Source: Ipomoea triloba (Eukaryota; Streptophyta; Magnoliopsida; Solanales; Convolvulaceae). From it: a stretch of 64,000 nucleotides of DNA. A program made the position numbers and the translations under genes. Below are positions 44,117 to 56,548 of the stretch, piece after piece (the first letter of the stretch is position 1; the number at the start of each line of letters is the position of its first letter). Under the pieces are notes generated by a model. It had not been told where the DNA came from, did not search any database, and worked only from the letters and a program-made list of their open reading frames with translations. The stretch lies in NCBI RefSeq assembly GCF_003576645.1, contig NC_044920.1, positions 1,735,730-1,799,729 on the forward strand, in the 5' to 3' direction.

Positions 44117-46680
44117 ATGGAAGCATTTAGCCACAGCATTGCTAAACCGCTCTGCCCTTTCTTGTTCATCAGCCTTCTGGTTCTCTATGCAAATGTGTTT
44201 TCTTTGGCAAATGCTGAAGTTCACAAGCACCAGTTTGTTGTAAGAATTTGATCCTAACATGCTCTCTTTTCTCGGTTTTTAATTTTTCGTTTTCATTTGG
44301 TTTCTATTTGGCTCTCATAAACTGGAGGATCTATACTGATGTGAGTTGTGAAACAGATTCAAGCAACACCAGTGAAGAGGCTGTGCAATACCCATAACAC
44401 GATAACAGTGAATGGACAGTTCCCTGGACCGACCTTGGAAGTGAACAATGGTGATACCTTAGAGATCAAGGTTATCAATAAAGCACAATACAATGTCACC
44501 ATTCACTGGTAGGTTTGTGAAACAAAGCATGCATGCAGTGTATTAGTAAATATATTTGCAAATAAAGAAAATTGAGTTTATTGACTTCTTGTCTGTCCTC
44601 GTTATGCACCAAAACAGGCATGGTGTCCGGCAGATTAGAACAGCATGGGCAGATGGACCAGAGTTTATTACGCAGTGCCCAATTAGGCCAGGAGGGAGCT
44701 ATACTTACAGATTTACAATCAACGGTCAGGAAGGAACGCTTTGGTGGCATGCCCACAGCTCATGGCTCAGGGCCACCGTTTATGGAGCTCTTATCATCCG
44801 TCCAAGAGAAGGGGAATCCTACCCATTCCCTAAGCCTACAAGAGAAACACCTGTTGTACTCGGTAATTTTCTTTCTTAACCAAAGATTTCAACGTAAGCC
44901 AAGACTGACAAACAGTTATTTGAGCATTCTTTGCTGCAATTTTTGGATATAGTTTGCCTTCAAACAAAGTTTCTGAAATAATCACTGAAAGTTTGACAAC
45001 AATGATGATCAGGTGAGTGGTGGAATGCAAACCCCATTGATGTTATAAGGCAAGCTCAGAGAACTGGAGCCGCTCCAAATGTATCAGATGCATTCACTAT
45101 CAATGGTCAACCTGGTGACCTGTACAAATGCTCCAGCAAAGGTAAGAATTATGAGTACCTCTCTGGCTCTCTGTGTTAAACAACTTTCTATGAGAATGAA
45201 AAATAACACATGATAGCCCAGTATTGCATCATAGACAGTAATGATTCCAATAAAATAGTCAAAACTCTTAACATCCCATATCCATTTAGCTAATCCGAAA
45301 TTGTACACCAATTAAAAATCAACTGATAATAAGAACTAGCAAAATTTGCAGCCAAGATAACATGAACGATGCTAGATGCCGGAGTGGAAAAACTTTTTTG
45401 AGAGGATTTTAGGCCACTTATATATACCTCTGAGCTATTCTAGCATTGGCCAAGCAGGAATTTTAATTCTTCAAAGATTGATTCCTTTAATATGTTTTGA
45501 TACAGAAACTGTTGTAGTCCAAGTGGACTCAGGCGAGACTAACCTCCTTAGAGTTATCAACGCTGCACTCAATCAACAGCTTTTCTTCTCGGTTGCCAAC
45601 CACAAACTCACAGTAGTTGGAGCTGATGCCTCTTATGTGAAGCCCTTTACTACTTCAGTCATCATGCTAGGACCAGGCCAGACTACTGATGTCCTAATCA
45701 CCGCCAATCAGCCACCGGCCCGTTACTACATGGCAGCGCGAGCATATGCCAGTGCACAAGGTGCACCGTTCGATAACACTACAACCACAGCCATCCTACA
45801 GTACAAGGCTGCTTCTTCCTCCTCCAAGGGTGGTCAGACAAGCCCGGTTCTCCCATCTCTACCAGCGTATAACGATACAGCAACCGCCACAGCCTTCACA
45901 AAGAGTTTCAGAAGTCTAAGAAATGTTGAGGTGCCTACGGAAATTGACGAAAACCTCTTTATCACAGTTGGTCTAGGACTCAATAACTGCCCCAAAGGTG
46001 CAAGTTCCCAAAATTGTCAGGGACCAAATGGAACTCGGTTCACTGCCAGCATGAACAATGTGTCTTTTGTGCTCCCATCCAACTTTTCACTACTGCAGGC
46101 ACATCACCAAGGTATCCCAGGAGTTTTCACAACTGACTTTCCAGCAGCTCCACCAGTTAAGTTTGATTATACTGGTAATGTTAGCCGATCACTTTGGCAA
46201 CCTGCTTCTGGAACAAAGGTGTACAGATTGAAATACGGGGCAAGAGTCCAGATAGTGCTGCAGGGAACAAGTATCTTCACAGCTGAAAACCACCCAATCC
46301 ATCTTCATGGATATGATTTCTATATCCTTGCCGAGGGTTTTGGAAACTTCAATCCACAAAAAGATACAGCAAAGTTTAACCTAGTGAACCCACCTCTTAG
46401 AAACACAGCAAGTGTACCAGTCAATGGATGGACAGTCATCCGTTTTGTTGCAGATAATCCAGGTGAGATTAACAATTTTGCCAATTCCTTTTCTTTCCTC
46501 TTTCAACTATTGGGTTGATATTTAAAACTATTAATTTTGCATAAAACAGGAGTTTGGATAATGCACTGTCACTTGGATGTCCACATTACATGGGGCTTGG
46601 CCACGGCTTTTATAGTGGAGAATGGAGTTACCGAATTGGAAGCATTGGAGGCTCCTCCTGCAGATTATCCAATCTGTTGA
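44117..46680 (+). CDS. Laccase (multicopper oxidase), copy 2
   Basis: Six exons: 44117-44239, 44357-44508, 44618-44862, 45013-45141, 45506-46462, 46550-46680; GT-AG junctions at the same positions as copy 1, 578 residues. The signal peptide ([17 protein letters not shown]) differs markedly from copy 1. Copper motifs are all intact: [31 protein letters not shown]. Apart from exon 1 and the first part of exon 2 ([11 protein letters not shown] here, [11 protein letters not shown] in copy 1), differences are few: Phe/Tyr in GDLYK, TSP for TTP, AFTKS for AFTTS, GTSIF for GTNIF, PQKD for PQQD. Secreted phenol oxidase of the cell wall by family knowledge. The 24 kb between the copies is unrelated. 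No disabling change was found, so both copies are predicted to be expressed; divergent promoters could give different expression. Confidence 0.93.
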
Positions 46681-46987
46681 GAACATCAACTGACACCATT
46701 CAACAACATCCAAGATCTCCATAAAAGAATTCGACTTTCCTGCTTTTGCATCTAAATGTAGTCCTCAAATCTATTCCCTGCATTGGGGGCTAGTTACTTT
46801 CTAGCGCCCACCTTTTCGTCCACTTATTTTATTGTATTTTGTTAGATAAAAGGTGGGACAGTGCAAATCAAAGCACAGTCCATTTGCATTAGATCCCATT
46901 GTTACAGAATTGTAAGTCATGTATTCTTTGTAGCATTATGAAATGAAGATCTTATTGTTTCCGTTTTTAAGTATTTGTATTAATTAT

Positions 46988-47151
46988 CAAGGATCTTGTG
47001 GTCCAGTGGCATCAAACCCTTCCCTTTATACGGGAGGTGGTGGGTTCGAGCCTCAGTTGAGGCAATGCTGACTCTTGTGCTTCAATAGGTTGAGAAAAGT
47101 AGTTATGAACAGATACTGCATTGTAATAGAGCTAGTAGTATTCAAAAAAAA
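46988..47151 (+). mobile_element. SINE copy 2 with target duplications
   Basis: A box TGGTCCAGTGG, B box GGTTCGAGCC, A-rich tail, and a perfect 19-bp flanking duplication (AAGTATTTGTATTAATTAT at 46969-46987 and 47152-47170). The equivalent site in arm 1 (about 17390-17420) has no insertion. Confidence 0.9.
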
Positions 47152-47311
47152 AAGTATTTGTATTAATTATACCTAATACTAAACTCTTAAAATAGAATTA
47201 ATGGTGACCAGAAACCAGAACCTATCAAACAAAAAAGTATTTGTATTAATTATACCTAATACTAAACTCTTAAAATAGAATTAATGGTGACCAGAAACCA
47301 GAACCTATCAA
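47152..47311. repeat. Tandem duplication of about 84 bp
   Basis: AGTATTTGTATTAATTATAC ... CCAGAAACCAGAACCTATCAA appears twice in a row, starting from the SINE's right target duplication. Arm 1 has one copy. Confidence 0.9.
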
Positions 47312-47568
47312 GTTTGCTAGATGCACTTTTGATCTTAACAGTTCAAGTGCAGAGAAAATTGAAGAAATATTTCAATAGGGCAGCGAGAAGAAAGAGAACA
47401 AAAATTCAGAAAGATTAAATAAAAACTTTTCTTGTTTTCCAAAGAAAACGAAAATCAAATTACAACCTTTGCATTTAGAAACTAGCAATAAACAAAATCC
47501 GCATTATGCAAACCAGGAAATGGGGATTGGGGTTTAATGATCAGGAAAAGATGTAGGATTCAGCGTAC

Positions 47569-47592
47569 CTTTCGGTGTCTACTGGAGCTCAT
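47569..47592 (-). pseudogene. Relic first exon of an unknown gene (arm 2)
   Basis: Minus-strand ATG and eight codons MSSSRHRK, then donor GTACGC, with the same AAACCCTAGCC leader as arm 1. No further exon found. Confidence 0.4.
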
Positions 47593-48101
47593 AAAGAGAT
47601 TTTTGCCTTAATATTCTTCCAAAACAGCTCAACTGAAGCCTTAGCTTAGGCTAGGGTTTGAATTTAAGAAAAAGTAGTTAATTTGCGGGTCAATTTGGTT
47701 ATATCTGAATGTCCGAATGGTTTCCCGCTAAAACGTGACCCTACTTTAATTCCCGAGTTCCCGGACGCTATTTAGAGCATCCTTATCAGTGAAGTTCTTT
47801 CACGGTTCTTAGTTCTTGAGGAGTTTTTGTAAGTTTGATTAGGAAAGATAAAATGGCGATTTTACCGGCATTGGGATTCTCGCATCCTTGGCTTAAAAAA
47901 AAAAGAAGAGAGTCTCAAATTGAATTTATAATTGAATAGAAATAGAATATTCTCAATGAATAGGCCCAAAGATCTCAAAATTAATTTGGCCTAAAATTAA
48001 AAGCAGTCCAAAATACCTTTAAATAAATAAATAAAAGCCTAATAACAAATGATGGAGGAAGATCTTAAGAAATTGGGATAATCCAAAAATAAGGAAAATG
48101 A

Positions 48102-48424
48102 AGCCCAAATCTCTGCTCTGCCCATCGACGACTTCCACTGCGCTCTGCGTCGACCACAATTGTTCGCGGCGACAACAACCTGCCACCGCCACCTCCTCCA
48201 GATCGCTGCCGGATCCGCCAGGCGTCTTCGCCGCCGGAAGCCACCACAGCCGGAGCCATCACCGCTACCGGCGTCGACAGTCAGATCTTCACGACGCGGA
48301 GAGGGAGAGAGGGAGACGGAGAGCCGCCGGCCAGCTCCACCGCCGACGCTTGCTACCGCACGCCGTCGCTCGATCGTCTGTCGCCGTCGCCGGAGAGGGA
48401 GACTGACAGGGAAGGCGACCCCAG
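48102..48424 (+). other. GC-rich probable 5'UTR exon of the Sec20 gene
   Basis: A sharp GC peak ends in CCCCAG|GTTTGA, a plausible donor. The Sec20 start is preceded by acceptor CTCCTTACAG (49972), so an intron of about 1.55 kb in the leader is likely. The frame that would join in phase to the Sec20 ATG is open across this whole segment but has no ATG, so an N-terminal extension is not supported. Confidence 0.5.
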
Positions 48425-49053
48425 GTTTGATCTCGTCTGTTATTTTTTTTATTAAAGTTTCGAAAAAAACTTTTTTTTTTTTGTTTTTAGAAAAAGATGT
48501 TATTGGAGAATAAAAACCATGGAGGCATATACTGTTTTGGATTGTTTTGGACTGGGGGAAAAAAAATTTCCCAATTTTTGCTAAAAAAAAAGGTTGATAA
48601 AACGAGGATGTATGATTTGTAAAAAAAAAAAAAAAACAATTTGAGTTGTAAATAACTGATATACAGATTTGCATATACTATTTTGACAGCATCAGATATT
48701 GCAGGGCATATATTGTTAGTATATAGAGAATTATGCATAAAATAGAAAAATAGATATGCCATATCAGCAACAACCTCAATAATATTCAAAAAAAAAAAAA
48801 AACAATATACATATTCTGCAAATATGGTGAATCACAGAAAAAATAATGTAAGCAATTTTAAAATATCTTTCACTCATGGGAGCGTCCTTATAACGGGTTG
48901 TAATAGTAGTTTATGTCCGTTGGTCTTTTAGCTTATTAACCGGTGAATGCAGGATTGAATTAATAACACAATATGAGTAATGTAGAACAATAGAGATAGG
49001 GAAGAAAGGAGAGTCTTTTCATTAGATCAATCACCATCATACAAGAGAGGATA

Positions 49054-49102
<49 letters not shown>

Positions 49103-49972
49103 CAGTAGTAATAATAACCATCATAATGGTGACCGTTACAACGGTTACAAAATAATGGCCACTAAATACATTTATTTATAAAAATATTGATGATGATGAT
49201 ACTAATATTAGTAATAATAATAAGGTAATTTCTGATTTTCCTTTTCTTCTCTTTTTAGCAGGGGTTTGGTAGAAGTGTAGAACATGCATTGCATGTCTAT
49301 TCTAGTTATGCCTGTCTCTAAAATTGTAGTTCCTTGGATAAGAAGTTTACACCATGCTTACCTATATTTTCTGTGTCCACTTTCAGATTTAAATAGAGGC
49401 CAGGCTCCCTGTTGGAGGAATACTTTATTACTCAAAACTTTTTTAGGGAAAAACAAATTTATATTTTCCGTGACATCTTCATATGTAGTATGGAAGGACT
49501 TTTGTTAAGTACAATATTATAACGGTAAAAGTGGCTTTCAGAAAGGTTATCATTCAATTGTAGCAAATTATGTCTCACACACACAGAGCCAATATTGGGT
49601 TCAATTTCTAGATTTAAATAGAAATATTCTTGAAACTAACTTATGCAAGTATTTCCATTCTGATTTTTATAAACTGGAAACTTTGATATCGTTAAAGGTT
49701 TAATTTCTTTACTAAGATTATACTTATCTGATTTGGTATGGCTTTGTATTCATTTAATTGTATTTGTTGGAAACATCTATTTATTTGTTTATACAATGCT
49801 TAATATTATAACTTTTGTATAAAATATTGAAAAATCATTTTTCAATGAGTCTAGCTCTAGCTCAACTGCTCAAGCTCAGTTGAGCTTTGGCTTTTGAGTT
49901 TTGACTATTTGAGCTTGGCTTAGCTCAATTACACTCCTATGCCTCATGTAACTTCCAAAAATCTCCTTACAG
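48425..49972. other. Probable 5'UTR intron of Sec20
   Basis: AT-rich with poly-A/T runs and a (TA)n tract at about 49058-49100. No other gene recognised. Confidence 0.45.
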
Positions 49973-50000
49973 TAAGCGGTTAAACTTGACTCAAATACCA

Positions 50001-53000
50001 ATGGACGAGGTGGCGGAGGAGGTGGAGAAGGTGAAGAAAGAGTTTGAGGAAACAAGCAAAAAAGCAGCGGATCACATCAATTCCATCCAAGAATACGGAA
50101 AAACGCGAGTAGGATTATCCTCAGCAACAGCAGAAGAGAAGAGTTCACTCCCGAGACTGAATGGCATTGCACAGGACAGCTTAAATCTGCTCCAATCACT
50201 TCAATTCAAGCTTGATCTCTTGGCACCACAGCTGCCCACTGATGATCAGGTCCAGGATGCCCAGTTTTTGGCAGAATCTTGGAAAAAGCTTATTCATAGG
50301 TATCTGCATACCCTTTTTTTTAAAAAGGTATATCATTAAAAGAAAAAGTCCATTTTGTTTTTGTTCAGATGACTTATTCGTAGAATTAGAAAATTAGGAA
50401 TGAGATTTCCTTGGAAGAAGAAGAATTCATTGCTAATTCATCAGAAGTTTGTGAAGAACTATTTGATAAAATCTGGAGATTTTACATGTTTTTGGTTAAT
50501 TGATATATCCGAAGAGTTAAAAAAGTTGGGAAATATAATTGTTGGGGATGCACTTATCGCTAATTGACTGGGCAAATTATGAATACTTTTTTATAAAGTT
50601 TAACAATTTCAATTTTGCATTTTTTGTTTTTCTCTTTGTTGTATTTTACAGATTACTACGACAAGAATGCGGTGTTAAAGGCTAATCATTCTATTTCAAT
50701 TAGAAAATAAAAGGAAATGAAAAGTGGTTTACGAGTTAGTTAGTTGATTTTTAAGAAATCCAGGGATATAACTGTGCTGTCAACCTGTTATGTGATTGCT
50801 AAATTTGGTAAATGGTAACTCTTGTTTCCAGTTTTCCAAAACTGAAAACGCTAGTCACATTAAAGGTGACTCTCATAGTGACTAGTGAATTGCATGGTTT
50901 GCAGTACCTATTGAAGCTGTCTTTTGCATCCTGGATAGGAACATGATCTAATGAAAAGTATGTCTGGGCAATTAATACGTATTGGGTTCTCTTGTTATAC
51001 TTTTTCTGTATGCTTTAGAAGCTAGAATAGCATATGCAGGAAAATAAAAGAGTTATTCTACTTCTGTGTGCATGCTCATGCTTCTTCTAATGCTTACTTA
51101 TCTTGATTTTTAAAACTTTTATGAATTATTTAGCTTGAGGTTGAACCTGAGAAATGCTAATTTGCAAGCCAAGGCTAATATGAGGAAAGCCGCACAAGAA
51201 GAGGTAATGCTTTTCTGTTATTTTCAGATTCAATATTATGGAGCGTAATAGCTTCATTTGTTTTTTGTTTTTTTTTTTTGGGAAAATAAATAGGATAGTT
51301 CTTGTATTTCCCTCCATGATCATTTCAGATTATTTTGTGGAGGTGATGCTACCTTTCTGTTTTCTTTCCTTTTATTTTTTGGGTGAGATGATGTCATTTA
51401 CTTTTATTCGAGGCAATTTATTAGAGAAGTTTGTCTAACTTCACATGATTGCATTTAGAGAGAATTGCTTCTAGGAGGTGGAGGAGAATCAACAGTTCGG
51501 AGACGTAACCTACAGTATGTATTATGCACTCCTATGCATTTTTAATATATATTCAATACTTATATGGTCCTTATGTGGTTTTATGTAGTCTTACAAGGAT
51601 ATTAATTGAATTAACTGAATCATAATATGTGAATTATGTGTCAGGACAAAAGCTGGAATGACATCTGCAGCTGAAGGTATCACAGAGAGTCTGCGCCGGA
51701 CTCGCCAGATGATGATTCAGGTTATTATCCAGTCCTTGGCTCTTTTTCTTGCTGAAATTATCCTTTTGTTTTCATGAAACATTTGCCTAATGTTAGAATT
51801 GTCTTCCTTGAGCAGTGTGAACATTAGCCTTGGGAGCTAAAATGAACACACTGTAGCCTTGGGAGCTGAAAAGATTATTGGGTAGCTTTGTAGGTTTACT
51901 ATTTGAGCATCTTTTATGTATATATATATGTGTGTGTATCAGTGTATGGACTATGGAGTATGAAGGATGCAGTGAAGTAATAGATATAGAAATATAAGAA
52001 TTATAACCATTTCTCCATCCTTGATTATTCATTTAGCTTCTTCCTAACTGGCGGGTGGTGTTATTCTCCACCCGCCAGACCTGTGTTTCTTCCAAATTCA
52101 ACACCTAATTTTGTTTTGTGATTGTTGTTTATGTTTCAGGAGGTTGAAAGAAGTGAAAGTACTCTCATGACTTTTGGTATATATCTTTCATTTCTAAATA
52201 GGATCTCATTCTTCAGATAAGTTCTTTTCATTTGCATATCTTGCTTCATTTAGTGTAGTATGCATTTTTCTTCTTAAGAACAGGGTAAAAATATTACAAA
52301 TAAAAAATGCAGAGGGGTGGGGAGGGAGGATTTTGTTACTCTATAAATTATAAAACAAAATAGTTAACAGTGAAATTTAACTTGATTAGTGAAGATTTAG
52401 ATTTTTACCCTTCATAAACCACAAATTAAAAATGACGGGCAATTAAAGGGGTGTCAATCTTGAGTTTTTAGGAAGGGAGACAGTGTAATAAATTTACAAT
52501 GATATAATCCTTGTTCAATAGTCTGGTTATTTGTCTAGTGCAATGAATGATTATATATATCGGTTGGAGGAGGTCTACCAAAGGATATGTGTGTGTGTGT
52601 TTTTAATCACACATACTGGTACTATTGTCTAAATAAAGAAGTGCACATGAGAGAATGATTATTGCCATTGACACTACTAGCTTAGTTCAAGCAATGGTAA
52701 GTTGGACACGTTATAAATTGCATTATATTAAAAAATCTACTCTGTCCTGCTCAATGTGCATCTAGATGGTGCCATTTGCGCCTATAATGAAGCTTTACTT
52801 CCCGGTATGATCTGAATTCAGATATATCTTTCTCTGTATTCAATATTTTGTATTGACAAGTAAATCAAACATGATGTCAAATTTCAATGTTTTATGGAAG
52901 CAAAAATTTAATTTGATTGGGTTAGAATGTTAGATAACAACTCACATGGTTTGTGTACTGCAGAGGAATCAACAGTAGTGTTGAGAAAAGCTGAAAGCGA

Positions 53001-53400
53001 ATACAAGGGCCATCGCTCATTGCTGATGCGAACCCGAAACCTTCTCTCCACAATGCAACGCCAGGATGTTATTGATAGGTATAAATGAGTAATCACTTTT
53101 TATTTAAATAACTTATGTCCTCCATTCGGGTTTCTGAGTTGAGCTCTTATGCGCAGGGTGATTCTTGTTGTTGGGTTTCTTCTTTTCGCATTGGCAGTTC
53201 TTTATGTTGTTTCAAAGCGTATTGGACTACTCAAGTTACAGCGGAAGGTAATGGAAGCTGTGAAGAGTGGTATGGCTGGGCAAGTGGAGATTGTACCTAG
53301 GGCTGGAGGAGATGGTGGTGCTAACATTGTCCAGATCCAACAGAATGCTGTTCCTACTTTGAATGTACCCTTGGAACAACATATGCATGATGAACTTTGA
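50001..53400 (+). CDS. SEC20: Sec20-type ER SNARE
   Basis: Seven coding exons: 50001-50299, 51134-51203, 51459-51514, 51645-51720, 52140-52176, 52964-53078, 53157-53400; all GT-AG and in phase, 298 residues. The ATG at 50001 (CCAATGGACG) is chosen. The N-terminal helical region (DEVAEEVEKVKKEFEETSKK) is followed by a Sec20/BNIP1 SNARE-like segment (AGMTSAAEGITESLRRTRQM, then ESTVVLRKAESEYKGHRSLL) and one transmembrane segment (VILVVGFLLFALAVLYVVSK, about residues 219-238). Family role: t-SNARE subunit for Golgi-to-ER retrograde vesicles together with Tip20/Dsl1-type tethers and Ufe1-type syntaxin. The lumenal tail of about 60 residues ends in His-Asp-Glu-Leu, the ER-retrieval signal also known from yeast Sec20. 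Expected location: ER membrane. Confidence 0.93.
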
Positions 53401-54417
53401 AGTTTCTTTTGCAAGGTACTTAACAACACCCCTTTCGAATGATTTGTTGCTAATACTTTCTGTTTTCTCCTCAATTTTGATTATGGCTTGAAAGGAGGAG
53501 GATATGCATTGTTTTGTTGGTGTTGTATAGAATATGTTCATCTTGTTGAAGCTCTAAACATTTACAGCTTTTGCAGAGCTGTAATGTAATGCCGAATCCA
53601 TGCATTTCTCTAGTTTCTTTTGATAAATGAAATCTCGTGTAACTGGTCCTTACTGGTACATTAATAAGTATTCTGTTTGTAGCCATGTTCCTCTCATTTT
53701 CCGTCTTGCATACATCTTTAGACTCAGTTTGGTACTGTACAAAGGATCGCATAACCATAAAATGAACCTTATAAAAGAATAGAATAGAAGAGAATCGCTG
53801 TTAATTTGTTCTAACTTCTTTCAATTGCAGTTTCGGTTCCAGTTTATTCTTGATTCTTGCAATGCTCCTATTTTTGGAACCAATAGTTCTAGCTCCAATA
53901 GCTCAGGTTAGAGTTTTGGTTCTGGTTTTTCCAGTGATCAGGTTTTTGATTTGATCAAATCCGATGAAGCAGTGATTGTGGATGAAGATGGTAAAGGGAT
54001 TTCTTGAGTAGTGGATGGCTCTATAGATGAATGATGTGCGGATGTGATTAGTTTTGTATTTAGGTGACAAAAGATAGATTAGTTTTGTATTTTGGTGACA
54101 AAACATAGATTTTATATTGATTGTGTCTGTTTATTGCTTTGTTACTTGTTGGTGGATCGTAATTGTAGAATTGGATTGAGTTAGTGAATTAGTAACATCT
54201 GGTGTTAGTCACTCTCTTCCAATAAGTTTCTTTATTGTCTGCATCAAAATATTTTTTTACTAAATAAAATAAGTACATGACCATATTACACATATAATAT
54301 AAATAAATTTGCATAGAAAATAAATTATTCATCAACTCAATAATTTTTTTTTAAAAAAGGCATAATAACAATTTTATTTACACACAAATAAATTGAATTT
54401 CTACTTACAATACATAT

Positions 54418-54481
<64 letters not shown>

Positions 54482-56548
54482 GGTGAAGATCAAGTGAGGA
54501 TGGTGTCCCACATGAGAAATGTGGATAATTTTAGGCCACACAATTATGTTAATCTACGATTAAGATTGCAAAGATATGAGGAGTTAAAAACACATACTCC
54601 GTATTTAATACGGTAAGTTGAGTAATTAACTAATTAACCAAGCTAGGGGTGAAAAAGTAAAAGGCCACAGAGAGGGCTAACAACTAGTTAGCTGGTCAAA
54701 ATACACATCATTACTTACTCTAATGTTCATCATTGTCTTGCTAAAAGTCCAAGAAATTACAGCACTAAAGAGAAGCTTACCAAAGTAATCAATTACTATT
54801 AAGGTGTATTTTAGATGATTTTTTTTTTTTTGAATGACAAAAAATTTACAACCACTATTAGTAAATGTGCATGGGATAAATCATGTTTCTGTGTAATAAT
54901 TAACAAATTATCTTTTTAACCTTTTAGTTAAGATGAAACACATGTTTCAATTTGATATTAGAGACAATAATCCCATGCCTGACAATTACATGACTTTATT
55001 TTGTTCTCTATAAACTTACATTACTCTGATCTTCTATGAACCTAACACAAATTTCACCTAACATCTATCATCATATTTTGTTGATGTGAAATTTGGCCAA
55101 AGTGGACACTCTAACATTATTTATTCTTCAATTAAAAATTTGGATTATTACCATGAGTTTTTAATGCAAATGTAACTTTAATTAGCACCGATTAGCACTA
55201 TAATAAACACCTCTTTCATTATGGCCCTGTTTGGTAAATGTTTGGTAAATGGTTGTTAGTTGATATTGTTAGCTGATTGGGTTAGAATGCATAATTAGTT
55301 GAGTTGAAGCTTTGAAGATTTAGAATTAATTTAGCATAAATTGAGATACCTAATGTATCAAAAAAAAAAACATAAAGATGGGGAAAACACACACATTTAT
55401 TTTGCCTTATTACTTCATATAGTCTTATTATATGTTTTTTGGGTACCTCACATTAAGAGAGGCAACGTTATCGACATGTTAAAAGGAAAAATTATTAGGA
55501 GTGAACAATATTACTCTTTAGATAAATATATATAGTTTACAAATAAAATATTTATTTAATATTTAAAAAGATATGCATCACTATAAGAGCAACTCCATTT
55601 GTGAACTTTGGAGGGTTTTCTTCCGGAGAAAAAAACCATGGACTAGTTTTTGAATAAGTGGGAACACGAGTTTTTTTGAGGTTTTATTTACTGCAAATTT
55701 AAGTTTTTATGGACCCCACAAGTTGGAAGGAATTGAGAAAGAAATGTGCAAAATGCGAATGAAAGATACCGTGTCACACTCAACATGGCGCGTGCACTGC
55801 ATGTGTCAGCTGTGCGCGTGAAAAGTAGGTTTTCATTTTTTTTTCCTCCCTTCCCTTTTCTCTTTCCTTGTCATATCTGTCAAAACCCAACTATTATTGT
55901 TGCTCTAATGTTCATTTATAATTTCATTATTTATATATGATGACTTTATTGACAACTTGTCCTTCTTATTCTATCGGTCCAATCAACGCCACCTGTCACT
56001 TGGGCCACCCTACCTTCCTCCTTAGTAGCCTATCAAGAATCCTTTATTGAGCCACCATTCTTCTTTATCACCCCCTTCGACCAAAACTTTCTTAATAAAA
56101 GGGTCCGAGACCCATGGCCCCATTAATATAAATTAAAGATAATACCCGATAATTATTTTCTTGGCTTGCAAAATGTATATACAAATATGAAAGTAGACAT
56201 CATAAATCATAAAAAAATCAAACACATTTAAATGTTCAAATTGCAAGACAAGATCCAACTAATAAGCAGACTTAAGAATGAAAGAATAGTTACATGTGCC
56301 TCCTAAATCCTAATACATTAGTGTGATAAAGGCACAAGAAAATTTTACAACCGTAGTCTAAAATAAAAAGACATTACTTTTTCCTCTTTTTTTAATTTTT
56401 TAACCTTAATTTCTTTCTTACAAACTCCACCAACCTCATCTTTCTATTTTTGGACTACGACGTTACTGTTTAATGTCGATATCTCCACCACTGTAAGACT
56501 AATACAGATTCCACCCGAGTCGGGAAATTGAGGCAAATAGAGCTCTTA
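53401..56548. other. Intergenic DNA between Sec20 and the IMK gene
   Basis: No gene recognised. Contains (TA)n at 54427-54478, a possible transposon end beside it (GTGGATAATTTTAGGCCACA), a MITE-B-like fragment (55220-55300), and the 3' flank of the IMK gene from about 56200. Confidence 0.5.

Larger units (their letters stand above)
44350..47755. repeat. Inverted duplication, arm 2
   Basis: Partner of 16845-20040. It ends at the matching point CGGGAATTAAAG (reverse strand). This arm alone carries a SINE and a short tandem duplication in the 3' flank. Confidence 0.9.

Noticed and set aside
48039..48674. A 211-codon minus-strand frame and overlapping plus-strand frames
   Set aside because: Low-complexity Arg/Pro/Ala frames in a GC-rich leader; no family motif and the other strand has the plausible splice donor.
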